From contig QAZA01000011.1 of NCBI GenBank assembly GCA_003054695.1, positions 248,001-312,000 on the forward strand: a stretch of 64,000 nucleotides of DNA. The letters are read 5' to 3'. Each line of letters begins with the position of its first letter. The stretch's first letter is position 1. A program made the position numbers and the translations under genes. Below the pieces are notes generated by a model. The model made no database searches. It had not been told where the DNA came from and worked only from the letters and a program-made list of their open reading frames with translations. The DNA is from Verrucomicrobia bacterium LW23. Lineage in GTDB: Bacteria > Verrucomicrobiota > Verrucomicrobiia > Methylacidiphilales > UBA1321. Shown one piece after another: positions 9,329 to 17,697 of this stretch.

Positions 9329-9898
9329 TTAGCTTACCTTGTTCAGGAGTTCCTGGGCCTTGGATGTATCCACTTTCTCGTAAAGGTCGTCGTTGATCAT
9401 CACAACGGGGCCGGTGCCGCAGGAGGCGAGGCATTCGACAAATTCGACGCTGAATTTGCCGTCGTCGCTGACACCCAGGCCGTGCTCGTCTATCTCGGTG
9501 ATGCCGCACTTTTTGCGCAGGAATTCACACGTTTCGTAGCTGCCGGCCAGGGCGCACGAGAGGGTGCGGCACACTTTAAACTGGATTTTGCCGACCGGAT
9601 GCTGGCGGAACATCGGGTAGAACGTGAGCACTTCCATCACGTTAATCGGCTGAATCTCAATGCGTTGCGCAATCCAGCGGACGCCTTGCTGGGAGACGTA
9701 GCCGAAGTTGTCCTGCCACAGGTAGATGAGCGGCATGACGGCGCTGCGCTTGCTGACGGGGTACTTCGACACGATCTTGTCCGCCTGCGCCAGGAAGTCG
9801 GGGCTCAGTTCCACCTTCACTTCGTCGTGCAGATGGGGGTCGTGCACGTCGTGCGAAGCGCTGTGCGTCGTCTCGGAGGTGTCGGTGACGGAGCTCAT
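9329..9898 (-). CDS. nuoE: NADH-quinone oxidoreductase subunit E
   Basis: Thioredoxin-fold [2Fe-2S] subunit of complex I that partners NuoF. Cluster ligands are visible as KVCRTLSC (C-x4-C) and VECLASCGTGP (C-x3-C). The first ~25 residues are an Asp/His/Ser-rich extension; the family domain starts around SPDFLAQADKIVSKYP. ATG 9898 is the first available start. The BamE-like lipoprotein gene separates it from nuoD, an unusual insertion into a normally tight nuoC-D-E order. Confidence 0.95.
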   Translation of the reverse strand: MSSVTDTSETTHSASHDVHDPHLHDEVKVELSPDFLAQADKIVSKYPVSKRSAVMPLIYLWQDNFGYVSQQGVRWIAQRIEIQPINVMEVLTFYPMFRQHPVGKIQFKVCRTLSCALAGSYETCEFLRKKCGITEIDEHGLGVSDDGKFSVEFVECLASCGTGPVVMINDDLYEKVDTSKAQELLNKVS

Positions 9899-10006
9899 GG
9901 GGCGGTAAGGGGTTGCGTCGGTTGCGGCTTCGATGCTGCGGTGGCGGAGGGCCGGGTAAAAGTTGGAAAGACTGCCGAGGATCGCTGCTTCGTATCTTGC
10001 CTGGGA

Positions 10007-10354
10007 TCAGGGGGTTGCATCCTGGTTGGGCAGGTCTACCCGGTACACCTTGTCCTGCATGTAGAGGATGCCAAAGGTGACAGGGGGCGGGCCGGCGGAT
10101 GAGTCGGGCAGGGATGCGGCGCCGGTGGGGGCGCTGGTGTAGCGGTGGTATTCGGCGGTAAATTGGTGGGTGGAGGTGGTTTCGACGTCCTGCGGCTCGC
10201 CAACAATCGCTTTTACCTCCGCGGCGGTCATCCCCACTTTGACGGCTTGCATCTTCTTCCGGCTCAGCGTGTTAGGGTCGCCGCAGGCGTTCAGGAAGGG
10301 GAGGGTGATCAGGATGAGGATGTAAGTTGAGCGAGAGAGTTGGCGGTTTCGCAA
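10007..10354 (-). CDS. small BamE/SmpA-like lipoprotein inside the nuo operon
   Basis: A 115-residue predicted lipoprotein. The N-terminus is a short basic stretch, a hydrophobic segment (YILILITLPF) and a lipobox LNAC, so it is probably exported, lipidated and membrane-anchored. The mature part contains VKVGMTAAEVKAIVGEPQDVE, the typical SmpA/OmlA/BamE-like helix–turn pattern ending in GxP, followed by strands compatible with that fold. The start is TTG 10354; no ATG or GTG gives the signal peptide. It lies between nuoD (24 bases upstream) and nuoE in the same direction, so co-expression with complex I is likely, but no functional link to it is known to me. Fold assignment is moderate. Confidence 0.75.
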   Translation of the reverse strand: MRNRQLSRSTYILILITLPFLNACGDPNTLSRKKMQAVKVGMTAAEVKAIVGEPQDVETTSTHQFTAEYHRYTSAPTGAASLPDSSAGPPPVTFGILYMQDKVYRVDLPNQDATP

Positions 10355-10378
10355 GTCGTTTAGGTGCAGTGGTTTGGA

Positions 10379-11626
10379 TTAGCGGTCGCACTCGCCCATC
10401 ACGAAGTCGATGGAGCCGAGGATGGCGACGACGTCGGCCATCATGCAGCCGGGCAGGAGCTTGTCCAAAATGCTGAGGTTGACGAAGGAAGGGGCGCGGA
10501 TTTTGAGGCGGTACGGGACGCCGCCGCCGCGGGAGCGGATGTAGAAGCCGAGCTCGCCCTTGGGGTTTTCCGCGCCGAAATAGACTTCGCCGGGGGGTGC
10601 CTTGAGGCCTTCGGTGACGAGGATGAACTGGTGGATCAGCTCTTCCATCTTGGTCAGCACCTTCTGCTTTTTGGGCAGGTAATTCTTTGTATCTGCCACG
10701 TGGATAGGGCCTTCGGGGAACTTGGCCAGCACTTGCTCGATGATGCGGACGCTCTGGCGCAGTTCTTCCAGGCGCACCAGGTAGCGGTCGTAGCAGTCGC
10801 CGACGCTGCCTACGGGGATGTCGAAATCGTAGTTCTCGTAGCCGAGGTAGGGGCGGACTTTGCGCACGTCGTAATCGACGCCGGAGCCGCGCAGGTTGGG
10901 GCCGGTGATACCGTAGCTGATGGCGTCCGCGCGGGTGATGACGCCGACATCGCGGCTGCGCTCGATGAATATCTTGTTGCGGGTGAGGAGTTTATCGGTC
11001 TCCTCAATCTGCGGCTTGTACTGCTTGATAAACGCGGCGACTTCGTCGAGCCAGCCGGGGGGCAGGTCGCGCGTCATGCCGCCGATGCGGGTGTAGCTTG
11101 TGGTAAAGCGCGCGCCGGTAAGGCTTTCAAACAGATTGTACAGCTTTTCGCGCTCGGTAAACGTGTAGAGGAAGACCGACATCGCGCCGCAGTCCATGGC
11201 CATGGCGCCGAAACCGAGCAGGTGGGCGGAGATGCGGGCCAGTTCGCAGCACAGCACGCGGATGGCCTGGCCGCGCGGGGGGAGGTCCCACCCCATAAGC
11301 TTCTCTACCGCACAGGCATACGCTACGTTGTTGGCGAGCGGGGCCAGGTAGTCCAGCCGGTCCGTGTAGGGCACGAACTGGTTGTACGTCATGTTCTCGG
11401 CGATTTTTTCGTCGCCGCGGTGCAGGTAACCGATGTCGGGGATGGCCTTGGTGACGACCTCGCCGTCAAGCTCCAGCACAATGCGCAGCACGCCGTGGGT
11501 GCTGGGGTGGCTGGGCCCCATATTTAGCGTAAGTCGTTCTCCCGGAACGTCCGGCGCCGCGTCGAGCGCCTGCTGCGTGCGCAGCAGCGCGTCCGGTTGC
11601 TCAAAGGTGGTGGTGGTGTTAGCCAT
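10379..11626 (-). CDS. nuoD: NADH-quinone oxidoreductase subunit D
   Basis: 49-kDa subunit of complex I, which with NuoB forms the quinone-binding site. The signature LNMGPSHPSTHGVLR appears at about residues 34–48, then IGYLHRGDEKIAE and YLAPLANNVAYACAVEKL. Near the C-terminus are the EAPPGEVYFGAENP-like block (here KAPPGEVYFG) and IVAILGSIDFVMGECDR, the standard end. Length 415 residues is normal. ATG 11626 lies 20 bases after the nuoC stop. nuoC and nuoD are separate genes here, not fused. Confidence 0.97.
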   Translation of the reverse strand: MANTTTTFEQPDALLRTQQALDAAPDVPGERLTLNMGPSHPSTHGVLRIVLELDGEVVTKAIPDIGYLHRGDEKIAENMTYNQFVPYTDRLDYLAPLANNVAYACAVEKLMGWDLPPRGQAIRVLCCELARISAHLLGFGAMAMDCGAMSVFLYTFTEREKLYNLFESLTGARFTTSYTRIGGMTRDLPPGWLDEVAAFIKQYKPQIEETDKLLTRNKIFIERSRDVGVITRADAISYGITGPNLRGSGVDYDVRKVRPYLGYENYDFDIPVGSVGDCYDRYLVRLEELRQSVRIIEQVLAKFPEGPIHVADTKNYLPKKQKVLTKMEELIHQFILVTEGLKAPPGEVYFGAENPKGELGFYIRSRGGGVPYRLKIRAPSFVNLSILDKLLPGCMMADVVAILGSIDFVMGECDR

Positions 11627-11646
11627 GACGGGGAGGGTGGGGGAGG

Positions 11647-12225
11647 CTATACTGGCTCCGGCGGGCGGGCGCGGGGCTCGCGGTCGTGGTTATGCTCGGC
11701 AGGCGCGGTGACGAACGGGCCGCCTTCGAGGGGGGCGATGCGCGTGAAGGCCTCGCCGGGGGTGTCGGAGGGTTTGCCTTCCAGGGGGAAATCGCGCTGC
11801 AGGGGAAAGTAGGGGTAGCCCTCCCACATTAAAATGCGGCGCAGGTCGGGGTGATTGTCGAACTTGATGCCCATCATGTCCCATATTTCGCGCTCATGCC
11901 AGTTGGCGGTGGCGTAGACGTGGGAGATGGTGGGCAGGCTGCCTTCGTCCTCGCTCACCTTGGCGATGATCCGAAGGTGGTGCGGCGCAGACATTTGCGC
12001 AAACTCGTACACCACTTCGTAGCGGGGTTCGTCGCCCATGTTGTCGACGCTGCAGATGTCGGCCAGGTAGTCGAAGCCGAGTTTGTCGCGCAGGTGCAGG
12101 GCAACGTCAGCGATGATCTCGCGGTCGACGGGGAGGGTGTGCTCGCCGCGGAACTCCCTGGCGGCGCCGACTTTGCCGGCAAAGGCGCTTTGCAGGGACT
12201 GGATGGCTTCCGTAGTTGTGGCCAT
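11647..12225 (-). CDS. nuoC: NADH-quinone oxidoreductase subunit C
   Basis: 30-kDa subunit of the complex I peripheral arm, which binds NuoD. The conserved block HEREIWDMMGIKFDNHPDLR followed by RDFPLEGKPSDTPG is complete, and the N-terminal half has the usual LGFDYLADICSVDN segment. ATG 12225 (MATTTEAIQ) was preferred to the upstream TTG 12252 because it gives a normal N-terminus. The C-terminal ~20 residues are His/Arg/Pro-rich and family-unspecific. Overlap with neighbours is absent; spacing to nuoD is 20 bases and to nuoB 54 bases. Confidence 0.95.
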   Translation of the reverse strand: MATTTEAIQSLQSAFAGKVGAAREFRGEHTLPVDREIIADVALHLRDKLGFDYLADICSVDNMGDEPRYEVVYEFAQMSAPHHLRIIAKVSEDEGSLPTISHVYATANWHEREIWDMMGIKFDNHPDLRRILMWEGYPYFPLQRDFPLEGKPSDTPGEAFTRIAPLEGGPFVTAPAEHNHDREPRARPPEPV

Positions 12226-12279
12226 GATAGGTAAGTCGTTCGGCTTTCGCAAGTTGCGTTGCTGCGTGCCTGGCTGCGG

Positions 12280-12801
12280 CTACACCAGCGCGGGCTCGGG
12301 CACAAGCTGGCGCGTGGTGCTCTTTTCGGTCATGATTTTCTGCTGCAGGCGCATCAGGCCTTCCAGCAGGGCCTCCGGGCGCGGGGGGCAGCCGGAGATG
12401 TAGACGTCGACGGGCAGGATGCGGTCGATGCCCTGGAGCACGGCGTAGCTGCGGTACATACCGCCGGAGCTGGCGCAGGCGCCCATGGCGATAACCCATT
12501 TGGGATCAGGCATCTGCTCGTAAATGCGCTTGGTGGCCAGGGCCATTTTGTAGGTGACTGTGCCGGCGACGATGAGGACGTCGGACTGGCGGGGCGAAAA
12601 GCGCATGACCTCCGCGCCAAACCGCGCGATGTCGAATCGCGCGCCACCCGAGGCCATCAGCTCAATGGCGCAGCACGCCAGACCCATGGGCATAGGCCAC
12701 ATGGAGTGGGTGCGCATCCAGTTGATGCTGGCGTCGAGGTTGGCCAGAATGATGTTGCCTTCGACCTTGGAATTATAGGCAATTTCGCGACCGTGAACCA
12801 T
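12280..12801 (-). CDS. nuoB: NADH-quinone oxidoreductase subunit B
   Basis: Subunit carrying the last iron-sulfur cluster (N2) of complex I. The ligands are visible: the double Cys in [11 protein letters not shown], the Cys in [11 protein letters not shown] and the one in [12 protein letters not shown]. The C-terminus after the last helix is a short charged tail. ATG 12801 ([10 protein letters not shown]) was chosen over TTG 12837. It is the first gene of the minus-strand nuo group; nuoA, which normally precedes it, is absent, and the next gene is divergent. The 280-base space between nuoB and the TPR gene should hold both promoters; no convincing hexamers were found. Confidence 0.96.
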   Translation of the reverse strand: MVHGREIAYNSKVEGNIILANLDASINWMRTHSMWPMPMGLACCAIELMASGGARFDIARFGAEVMRFSPRQSDVLIVAGTVTYKMALATKRIYEQMPDPKWVIAMGACASSGGMYRSYAVLQGIDRILPVDVYISGCPPRPEALLEGLMRLQQKIMTEKSTTRQLVPEPALV

Positions 12802-13081
12802 GGAGTTAACGCTAGCGGTCCGTTGCGCTGGATACAAGCCAGAATGTGAAAAATTTCACAAAGTCGGGCGGGTGCGGGTTAAGGCGGGTAACGCACTGTG
12901 GAGGAAGGGGTTGCGCCCTGTTGTCGCCATTTTGCAATGCAATTGCTACTGGCGATCGATTGATCGCAATTGCTTGGCATGGGTGTGCAGGATTCATGGG
13001 CCATCCCTCCCCGCCGATGGGAAAGGGAATTGCGTGGTGACGCAGGCCGATCTACAGTCCAGCAACTCTTTCCGCCGCCTG

Positions 13082-13930
13082 ATGAAACTGACGCGTCTGC
13101 TTCTCATTACATGTATCGCCGCCCTTGCTGTGGCGGCTCCGTTGCGCGCGCAAACCTCCGGTGATACAATCGACCTCCCTCCGCTGCCGCCGCCGATGGA
13201 GCTGGCGCCGGGACCTGACTCGGGCGACCCCGCGACTGCGCCGCCTGTGCCTACTGTTCCGTCCGCGCCGGATTCCCCGACGGCCGCCCCCGCACCGCAG
13301 GCGCCGGATTCTCCCTTCATGGGTGCGCTGCGCAAGGCGTTCTTCGCGTTTGAGAGCGGCGATTACGCGGAGTCGCTGAAGCTGCTGGACGAGGCGGACA
13401 AGCTGAGTCCGCGCGATCTGAACGTCTACACCGTCCGGGCCACATGCTACCTTAAGCAGAAGGATTACGCCAAGGCTGAGGACTGGTATCGCAAGGCGAT
13501 TGAGATCGATCCCTCGGCCGCGGCGCCCCGCTTTAACCTGGCGGAGACGTTGTTTCTGCGCAAAAACTACGCCGCCGCGCGCGTGCGCTTTGATTCGCTG
13601 CTGGCGCCCGATCCCTCCAGCGAGGTGCTGCGCTTTAAAGTGTATATGTGCGTGCTGGCGGCCCGGCAGTTGCACGAGGCGAAGGCGATGCTCCGCAAGT
13701 TCGACATTATGGGCACCACGCCCGCCTACCACTACGCCCAGGCGGCCTGGCACTTTGCGCATGGCGAGGAAATCCCCGCGCGCGACTGGATTACCCGTGC
13801 GCAGCAAGTCTATCAGCCGCGCGATTTCATTATATTTGAGGAGGCGCTTATCCATATGGGCTGGCTTCCGGATCCCTTTGCGCGCAAACCAGTTCGGGCT
13901 TCCGCGGACGCAAAGGGGGAGGGCAGGTAG
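13082..13930 (+). CDS. exported TPR-repeat protein
   Basis: A 282-residue protein with a signal peptide (hydrophobic run ending AAPLRAQ, likely cut near residue 23), a Pro-rich spacer to about residue 75 and then at least three tetratricopeptide repeats. The repeats read FAFESGDYAESLKLLDEA, ATCYLKQKDYAKAEDWYRKA and LAETLFLRKNYAAARVRFD, so it is probably a periplasmic or envelope scaffold for protein contacts. The frame is open further upstream, to 12800, but the signal peptide fixes ATG 13082 as the start. Divergent from nuoB. TPR architecture gives no specific function. Confidence 0.8.
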   Translation: MKLTRLLLITCIAALAVAAPLRAQTSGDTIDLPPLPPPMELAPGPDSGDPATAPPVPTVPSAPDSPTAAPAPQAPDSPFMGALRKAFFAFESGDYAESLKLLDEADKLSPRDLNVYTVRATCYLKQKDYAKAEDWYRKAIEIDPSAAAPRFNLAETLFLRKNYAAARVRFDSLLAPDPSSEVLRFKVYMCVLAARQLHEAKAMLRKFDIMGTTPAYHYAQAAWHFAHGEEIPARDWITRAQQVYQPRDFIIFEEALIHMGWLPDPFARKPVRASADAKGEGR

Positions 13931-14224
13931 AATAGCGATAGGGAGAGCTTAATTTAACCATGAAGCACACGAAATTTACGGAGGCGAAGGGGACGAAAAG
14001 TGGAAACGGAGGGGGATGTAATAAGGACGAGTGATCGTGCGTGTTTCTCCGGTAAGCACTTGCGGCGGTATCAATTCACATGACGCTGCGCCGCGCGTGC
14101 AAATTTCACGCGACCTTGCGTTTCTTACGCGCTACAATAATGTGCTGAATCCTTGCCGCGTTTTCTACGCATCGTGCGGCATCGCAATCTCTCTCTCCTA
14201 CCCGCATCCTCCTTTTTGGCATTT

Positions 14225-15388
14225 ATGGACAACAGCTTACGCATGGTGACCACCCCCGCGACGGGCGGGCGCTGCGCCGTGGCCACTCTTACCCTGGCGA
14301 TGGCTGTACTGGCCCTCGCCGCCGCCGTTCTCCTTGCCGCGCCTGCCGCCGTGCGCGCCGCGGATAAGCCCGAGACGACGACCAGGGAAGTGAAGAAGGC
14401 CAAGGCCGTGAAGGAGGAAGTGAAAAAAGCCAAGCCCATGGGCAAGCTTACGGAGGACGAGAAGCGAGCCCTTATCCCCGTTACCGATGCGCGCGCCCCC
14501 GCCAGCACCGTTGCGCCCCCCACCCGCGCGCTGCCCGTCGCCAGGGAGGACGTGGAGATCAAGCCCAAGAAGGGGAAGAAGCGGCCGAGCCTGCCGACCA
14601 TCTCGCGCATTAAATGGTATGGGCACGCCTTCATGTACCTCACGTCATCCACCGGCGTGCGTGTGGCCATTGACCCGTTTGGCGCCAACGTGGTGACTTA
14701 TCCGTTCCCTATCCGCCTGCCGGCGGACATTGTGCTGGTAAGCTCTCTGGCGGACGACCGCGAGGGCGGCGAGCAGCTCTTTGGCAATCCGCCCGTATAC
14801 CGCGCCAACGTCAGCATCGGCCGCATCCGCGCCAACGGGCTGGATCTGAAGGGTGTGCAGTCGTTTTGCGATGTTACCCGCAAAGTCACCAACACTATTT
14901 ATGTGCTGCGCATGGATGGCATGACGTTTGTCCACCTGGGCAACCTGGGCCAGGTGCTGGACGCCCGGCAACGCGAGGAGATCGGCACGGCGGACGTGCT
15001 TTTCCTCAACGCCGGCACGCTGCAGCTTACCGTGGAGCAGTTGAACCGCATAGCGCTGGATCTGGGCGCCCGCATCATCATCCCCATTGCCTGCAAAACG
15101 TCTAAAAGCGGGCCGCTGCTGCTGCGCCCGGTGGATGAGTTTCTCCACGCCAAGGTCTTTCCCGTGCAAAACATTGGGGTCAGCGAGCTTACGCTCTCCC
15201 CTGCCAGCCTGCCCACCACGCCCACCATTTACCTGCTCAAGGAGCACAACCCGGACGCGGCCGATCCCAACGCCGCGCCCGCCCCCGCCCCTGCCGGCGG
15301 CGAAGCCACGGATGGAACCCTGCCCGCGCCGGGGCCCGCTGGTGGCGAGAACAAACCCGCCGCGCCGCCGCCCGCGCCCGGCACTTAG
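14225..15388 (+). CDS. exported metallo-beta-lactamase-fold (UlaG-like) protein without the metal motif
   Basis: An exported protein with a signal-like hydrophobic segment (about residues 17–45, ending AAVRAAD), a Lys/Glu-rich spacer, and a domain that follows the UlaG-like metallo-beta-lactamase pattern: IKWYGHAFMYLTS, then VRVAIDPFG, then ADIVLVSSLADD. In active relatives the last segment reads like VLxSHxHxDH; here the histidines are replaced (SSLADD). Later family features remain, such as FVHLGNLGQVL, TADVLFLNAG and ARIIIPI. It therefore looks like a pseudoenzyme. The C-terminal ~50 residues are Ala/Pro/Gly-rich. ATG 14225 is used; ATG 14243 is possible. Fold by pattern, moderately sure. 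Confidence 0.7.
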   Translation: MDNSLRMVTTPATGGRCAVATLTLAMAVLALAAAVLLAAPAAVRAADKPETTTREVKKAKAVKEEVKKAKPMGKLTEDEKRALIPVTDARAPASTVAPPTRALPVAREDVEIKPKKGKKRPSLPTISRIKWYGHAFMYLTSSTGVRVAIDPFGANVVTYPFPIRLPADIVLVSSLADDREGGEQLFGNPPVYRANVSIGRIRANGLDLKGVQSFCDVTRKVTNTIYVLRMDGMTFVHLGNLGQVLDARQREEIGTADVLFLNAGTLQLTVEQLNRIALDLGARIIIPIACKTSKSGPLLLRPVDEFLHAKVFPVQNIGVSELTLSPASLPTTPTIYLLKEHNPDAADPNAAPAPAPAGGEATDGTLPAPGPAGGENKPAAPPPAPGT

Positions 15389-15511
15389 CCCGGCACACCG
15401 GCCGCCGGGTAAGAGAAAATCCCGCGACGGCCGAAATAAAACTTCCCATCCGCCCCACTACAACGCATTGTGACGCTTGTCACCCCCCAACACAACGCGT
15501 AGTAGTAAAGT

Positions 15512-15964
15512 ATGAAGTGCCCCAAGTGCACTCACCAGGAAGACAAGGTCATCGACTCCCGCCCGTGTAAGGACGGCGCGGTCATTCGTCGCCGGCGCGA
15601 GTGCCTGAAATGCACGCACCGGTTTACAACGTACGAGGAGATCGAGACCGAGAACCTGCGCGTGACCAAGCGCGACGGCCGGTACGAGACGTTTGACCGC
15701 CGCAAGATCCACGCCGGCGTGGCCAAAGCATGCGAAAAGCGGCCCATGTCGCTCAGCGTCATCGACAAACTCGTGGACGAAGTCGTCGACGAGCTGACCA
15801 AAGTGCACGAGCGGGAAATCCCCACCACCGCCATCGGGGAGAAAATCATGGCCAAACTTCGACGGCTCGACGAAGTGGCCTACGTCCGATTCGCCTCCGT
15901 CTACCGAAAGTTTCGAGACATCAAGGAGTTTGTGAGCGAAGTGCAAAGCTTCTCACTCCAGTAA
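15512..15964 (+). CDS. nrdR: NrdR transcriptional repressor of ribonucleotide reductase genes
   Basis: NrdR represses ribonucleotide reductase operons and senses ATP/dATP. The zinc ribbon is complete: C3, C6, C31 and C34, with the DNA-contacting basic run [10 protein letters not shown]. The ATP-cone follows at residues ~48–138 ([16 protein letters not shown], then [13 protein letters not shown]). Length 150 is standard. ATG 15512 is unambiguous. No nrd gene is adjacent in this window; the next gene, at 16313, may be a diverged ATP-cone protein. Confidence 0.97.
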   Translation: MKCPKCTHQEDKVIDSRPCKDGAVIRRRRECLKCTHRFTTYEEIETENLRVTKRDGRYETFDRRKIHAGVAKACEKRPMSLSVIDKLVDEVVDELTKVHEREIPTTAIGEKIMAKLRRLDEVAYVRFASVYRKFRDIKEFVSEVQSFSLQ

Positions 15965-16312
15965 CCCCGCCGCCCCCCCACCAACCCGGAGGAGCCCACC
16001 CAAACCCAGATAACACCCACCGACAGCAAGCTCCCCCGACCAACCGGTTGGCCGCCAACCCGCTCCCCCCGCACACGCCCCCCGCACCCACCCATGTGCG
16101 AGGCGAACGCAAAGCGCAGAGCGCGACAGAGCCGAGCGGACGCGAGAGCAGCAGCCACTTCCGGCCAATCCCCCCTTGCTTCCCGGTCCCCAAGGGCGGC
16201 GCGCCGTCGCAGGACGCATCAGCACAGCAACAGTCCGCAGCGCTGCGCACAGCAGTGCCTCACCTAACACCGCCACGCCAGGCAAACCCCTACCCTTCAC
16301 CCACTTACGCGC
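15965..16312 (+). other. intergenic, C-rich, no gene seen
   Basis: The space between nrdR and the next gene is strongly pyrimidine-biased on the plus strand, especially 15965–16100. Reading frames cross it but give only Pro/His/Thr/Arg-rich strings with no start context, so they look like composition artefacts. No RNA or clear hairpin was recognised. Confidence 0.5.
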
Positions 16313-16864
16313 ATGATCGCATTCCCTCAGCGTCTGCCCCACATCGTCTGGACCAGCGGCCGACTCGTACCGCTCTCCGAAGGATGGCTGGCCGAAACCC
16401 TGACCGAAACCGCGCACCGCGCCGGCCAGCCCGACTGGCCCCTGGCCGACCACGTAGCGATCGCCATCGCCGCCCACCTGGAAGAAGAGCCCGAAATGCC
16501 CACCATGCAGGTGGCCGAGCTCGAACTCCTTCTCCAGCAAGCCCTTATGGGCATAGGCTGGGGCGAGCTGGCCCCCCACTGCCGCATGCAGCCCCCCCGC
16601 GTCTGCATCCGCCTCCCCGACATCGCCGCCACCAGCCAGTACGAGATGCTCTTCTACCCCCTGCTCAAAGAGCGCCTGGAAGAAGCCATCTCCTTCAACG
16701 TCAAAGGCATCCGCCTGGACGGCCTGCGCCAGTGCAGCAAAATGCTGGACTGCGCCCAACGCTGGCGCCCCAGCTGCGGCCGCATCAGCGACGACATCAT
16801 CACCTACACCCGAGACGTCTTCTCCCGCGCCGCCGGCGACAAGATTGAGCTGGTCATCTGCTAA
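16313..16864 (+). CDS. unknown protein with possible degenerate ATP-cone
   Basis: A 183-residue soluble protein directly downstream of nrdR in the same direction (348 bases away). Not recognised with certainty. Residues ~10–80 follow the ATP-cone pattern: VWTSGRLVPLSEGWLAETL resembles the [KR]-DG-x-x-x-[FL]-x-x-x-x-[IL] opening, followed by an acidic helix (HVAIAIAAHLEEE) and AELELLLQQALMGIG. The DG is replaced by SG and the basic residues are mostly lost. Residues ~95–180 (PDIAATSQYEMLFYPLLKE, then KCxQR-like CSKMLDCAQRWRP) match nothing I recognise. A nucleotide-sensing partner of NrdR is an inference only. The codon use is that of its neighbours, so it is a real gene. Confidence 0.65.
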   Translation: MIAFPQRLPHIVWTSGRLVPLSEGWLAETLTETAHRAGQPDWPLADHVAIAIAAHLEEEPEMPTMQVAELELLLQQALMGIGWGELAPHCRMQPPRVCIRLPDIAATSQYEMLFYPLLKERLEEAISFNVKGIRLDGLRQCSKMLDCAQRWRPSCGRISDDIITYTRDVFSRAAGDKIELVIC

Positions 16865-17606
16865 GCCGCAACGATTCCACCCCGGGCAGCTGCCATCTGA
16901 ATGGTTGCGGCCAAGGCAGCCGTGGGGCGTGGCTAAACCCACCATCCTGGTGAGGGTAGCCCGCCTTGGGCAATAAGAGCATTCGGTGCCGCTATGCCGA
17001 CTTCGTTGCCGACGGGCGACGCACGGCACGAGCGGAGGTGCACAAGCACAGGCAAATGCATGAGGGCAAGCATACACATGAGCTCCAGGCAACCGTCCAC
17101 CGCCTCTCCATCGCGGGAATCAGAGGCTCCCGCCTCCCCAGCTCGCCTGCCCCCTTTCCGTCGCGGAAACATCGCTGTCCCTTGCCCTCGTTCTAGTCGC
17201 GTATCCCCTCAGCCTGGATCCCCTCAGTCTCAGCTACCAGGTCCTCATCATCCCCAACGGAGTCACCCAGCACCGCATCGCCGCCTCCTCCCTGGTCATT
17301 GATACAGGCGTTGAGCGCCTGATATGGGCCTACCCCAGCCAAAGCGCCGTCGAGTATTTCTACTTACCCCTGATGTGGATTTGCGCCCGCAACAAGACCG
17401 CCATGTGGATGATCACCTCCTACCTCCACATCTACGGCAGGGAGCTCAGCGAATCCTTCAGTGACATCCCCGCCCCACCATCTTCCCTCGCAACCAGGAA
17501 TAACGCCTGTCACCGTCCTTCACAGAAATCCCCCCAAAAATTCCCCTTGCATTCCCTGTTCCCATCCTCCATACTGCCCCCTCGTCTCCATATTTCCGCA
17601 GTTTCC
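16865..17606 (+). other. long spacer before tRNA-Thr with a start-less open frame
   Basis: No confident gene in these 742 bases. On the plus strand a frame from about 17130 to 17470 encodes a protein-like string (for example YQVLIIPNGVTQHRIAASS and VEYFYLPLMWICARN), but it has no ATG, GTG or TTG upstream of ATG 17373. It could be the remnant of a membrane protein or chance. The rest shows nothing recognisable. Confidence 0.35.
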
Positions 17607-17681
<75 letters not shown>

Positions 17682-17697
17682 GCGGACTCAGCACGAA

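Noticed and set aside
15730-16848. Long plus-strand frame spanning the nrdR 3' part and the 16313 gene
   Set aside because: Pro/Arg/His-rich translation with no motif; overlaps two better-supported genes.
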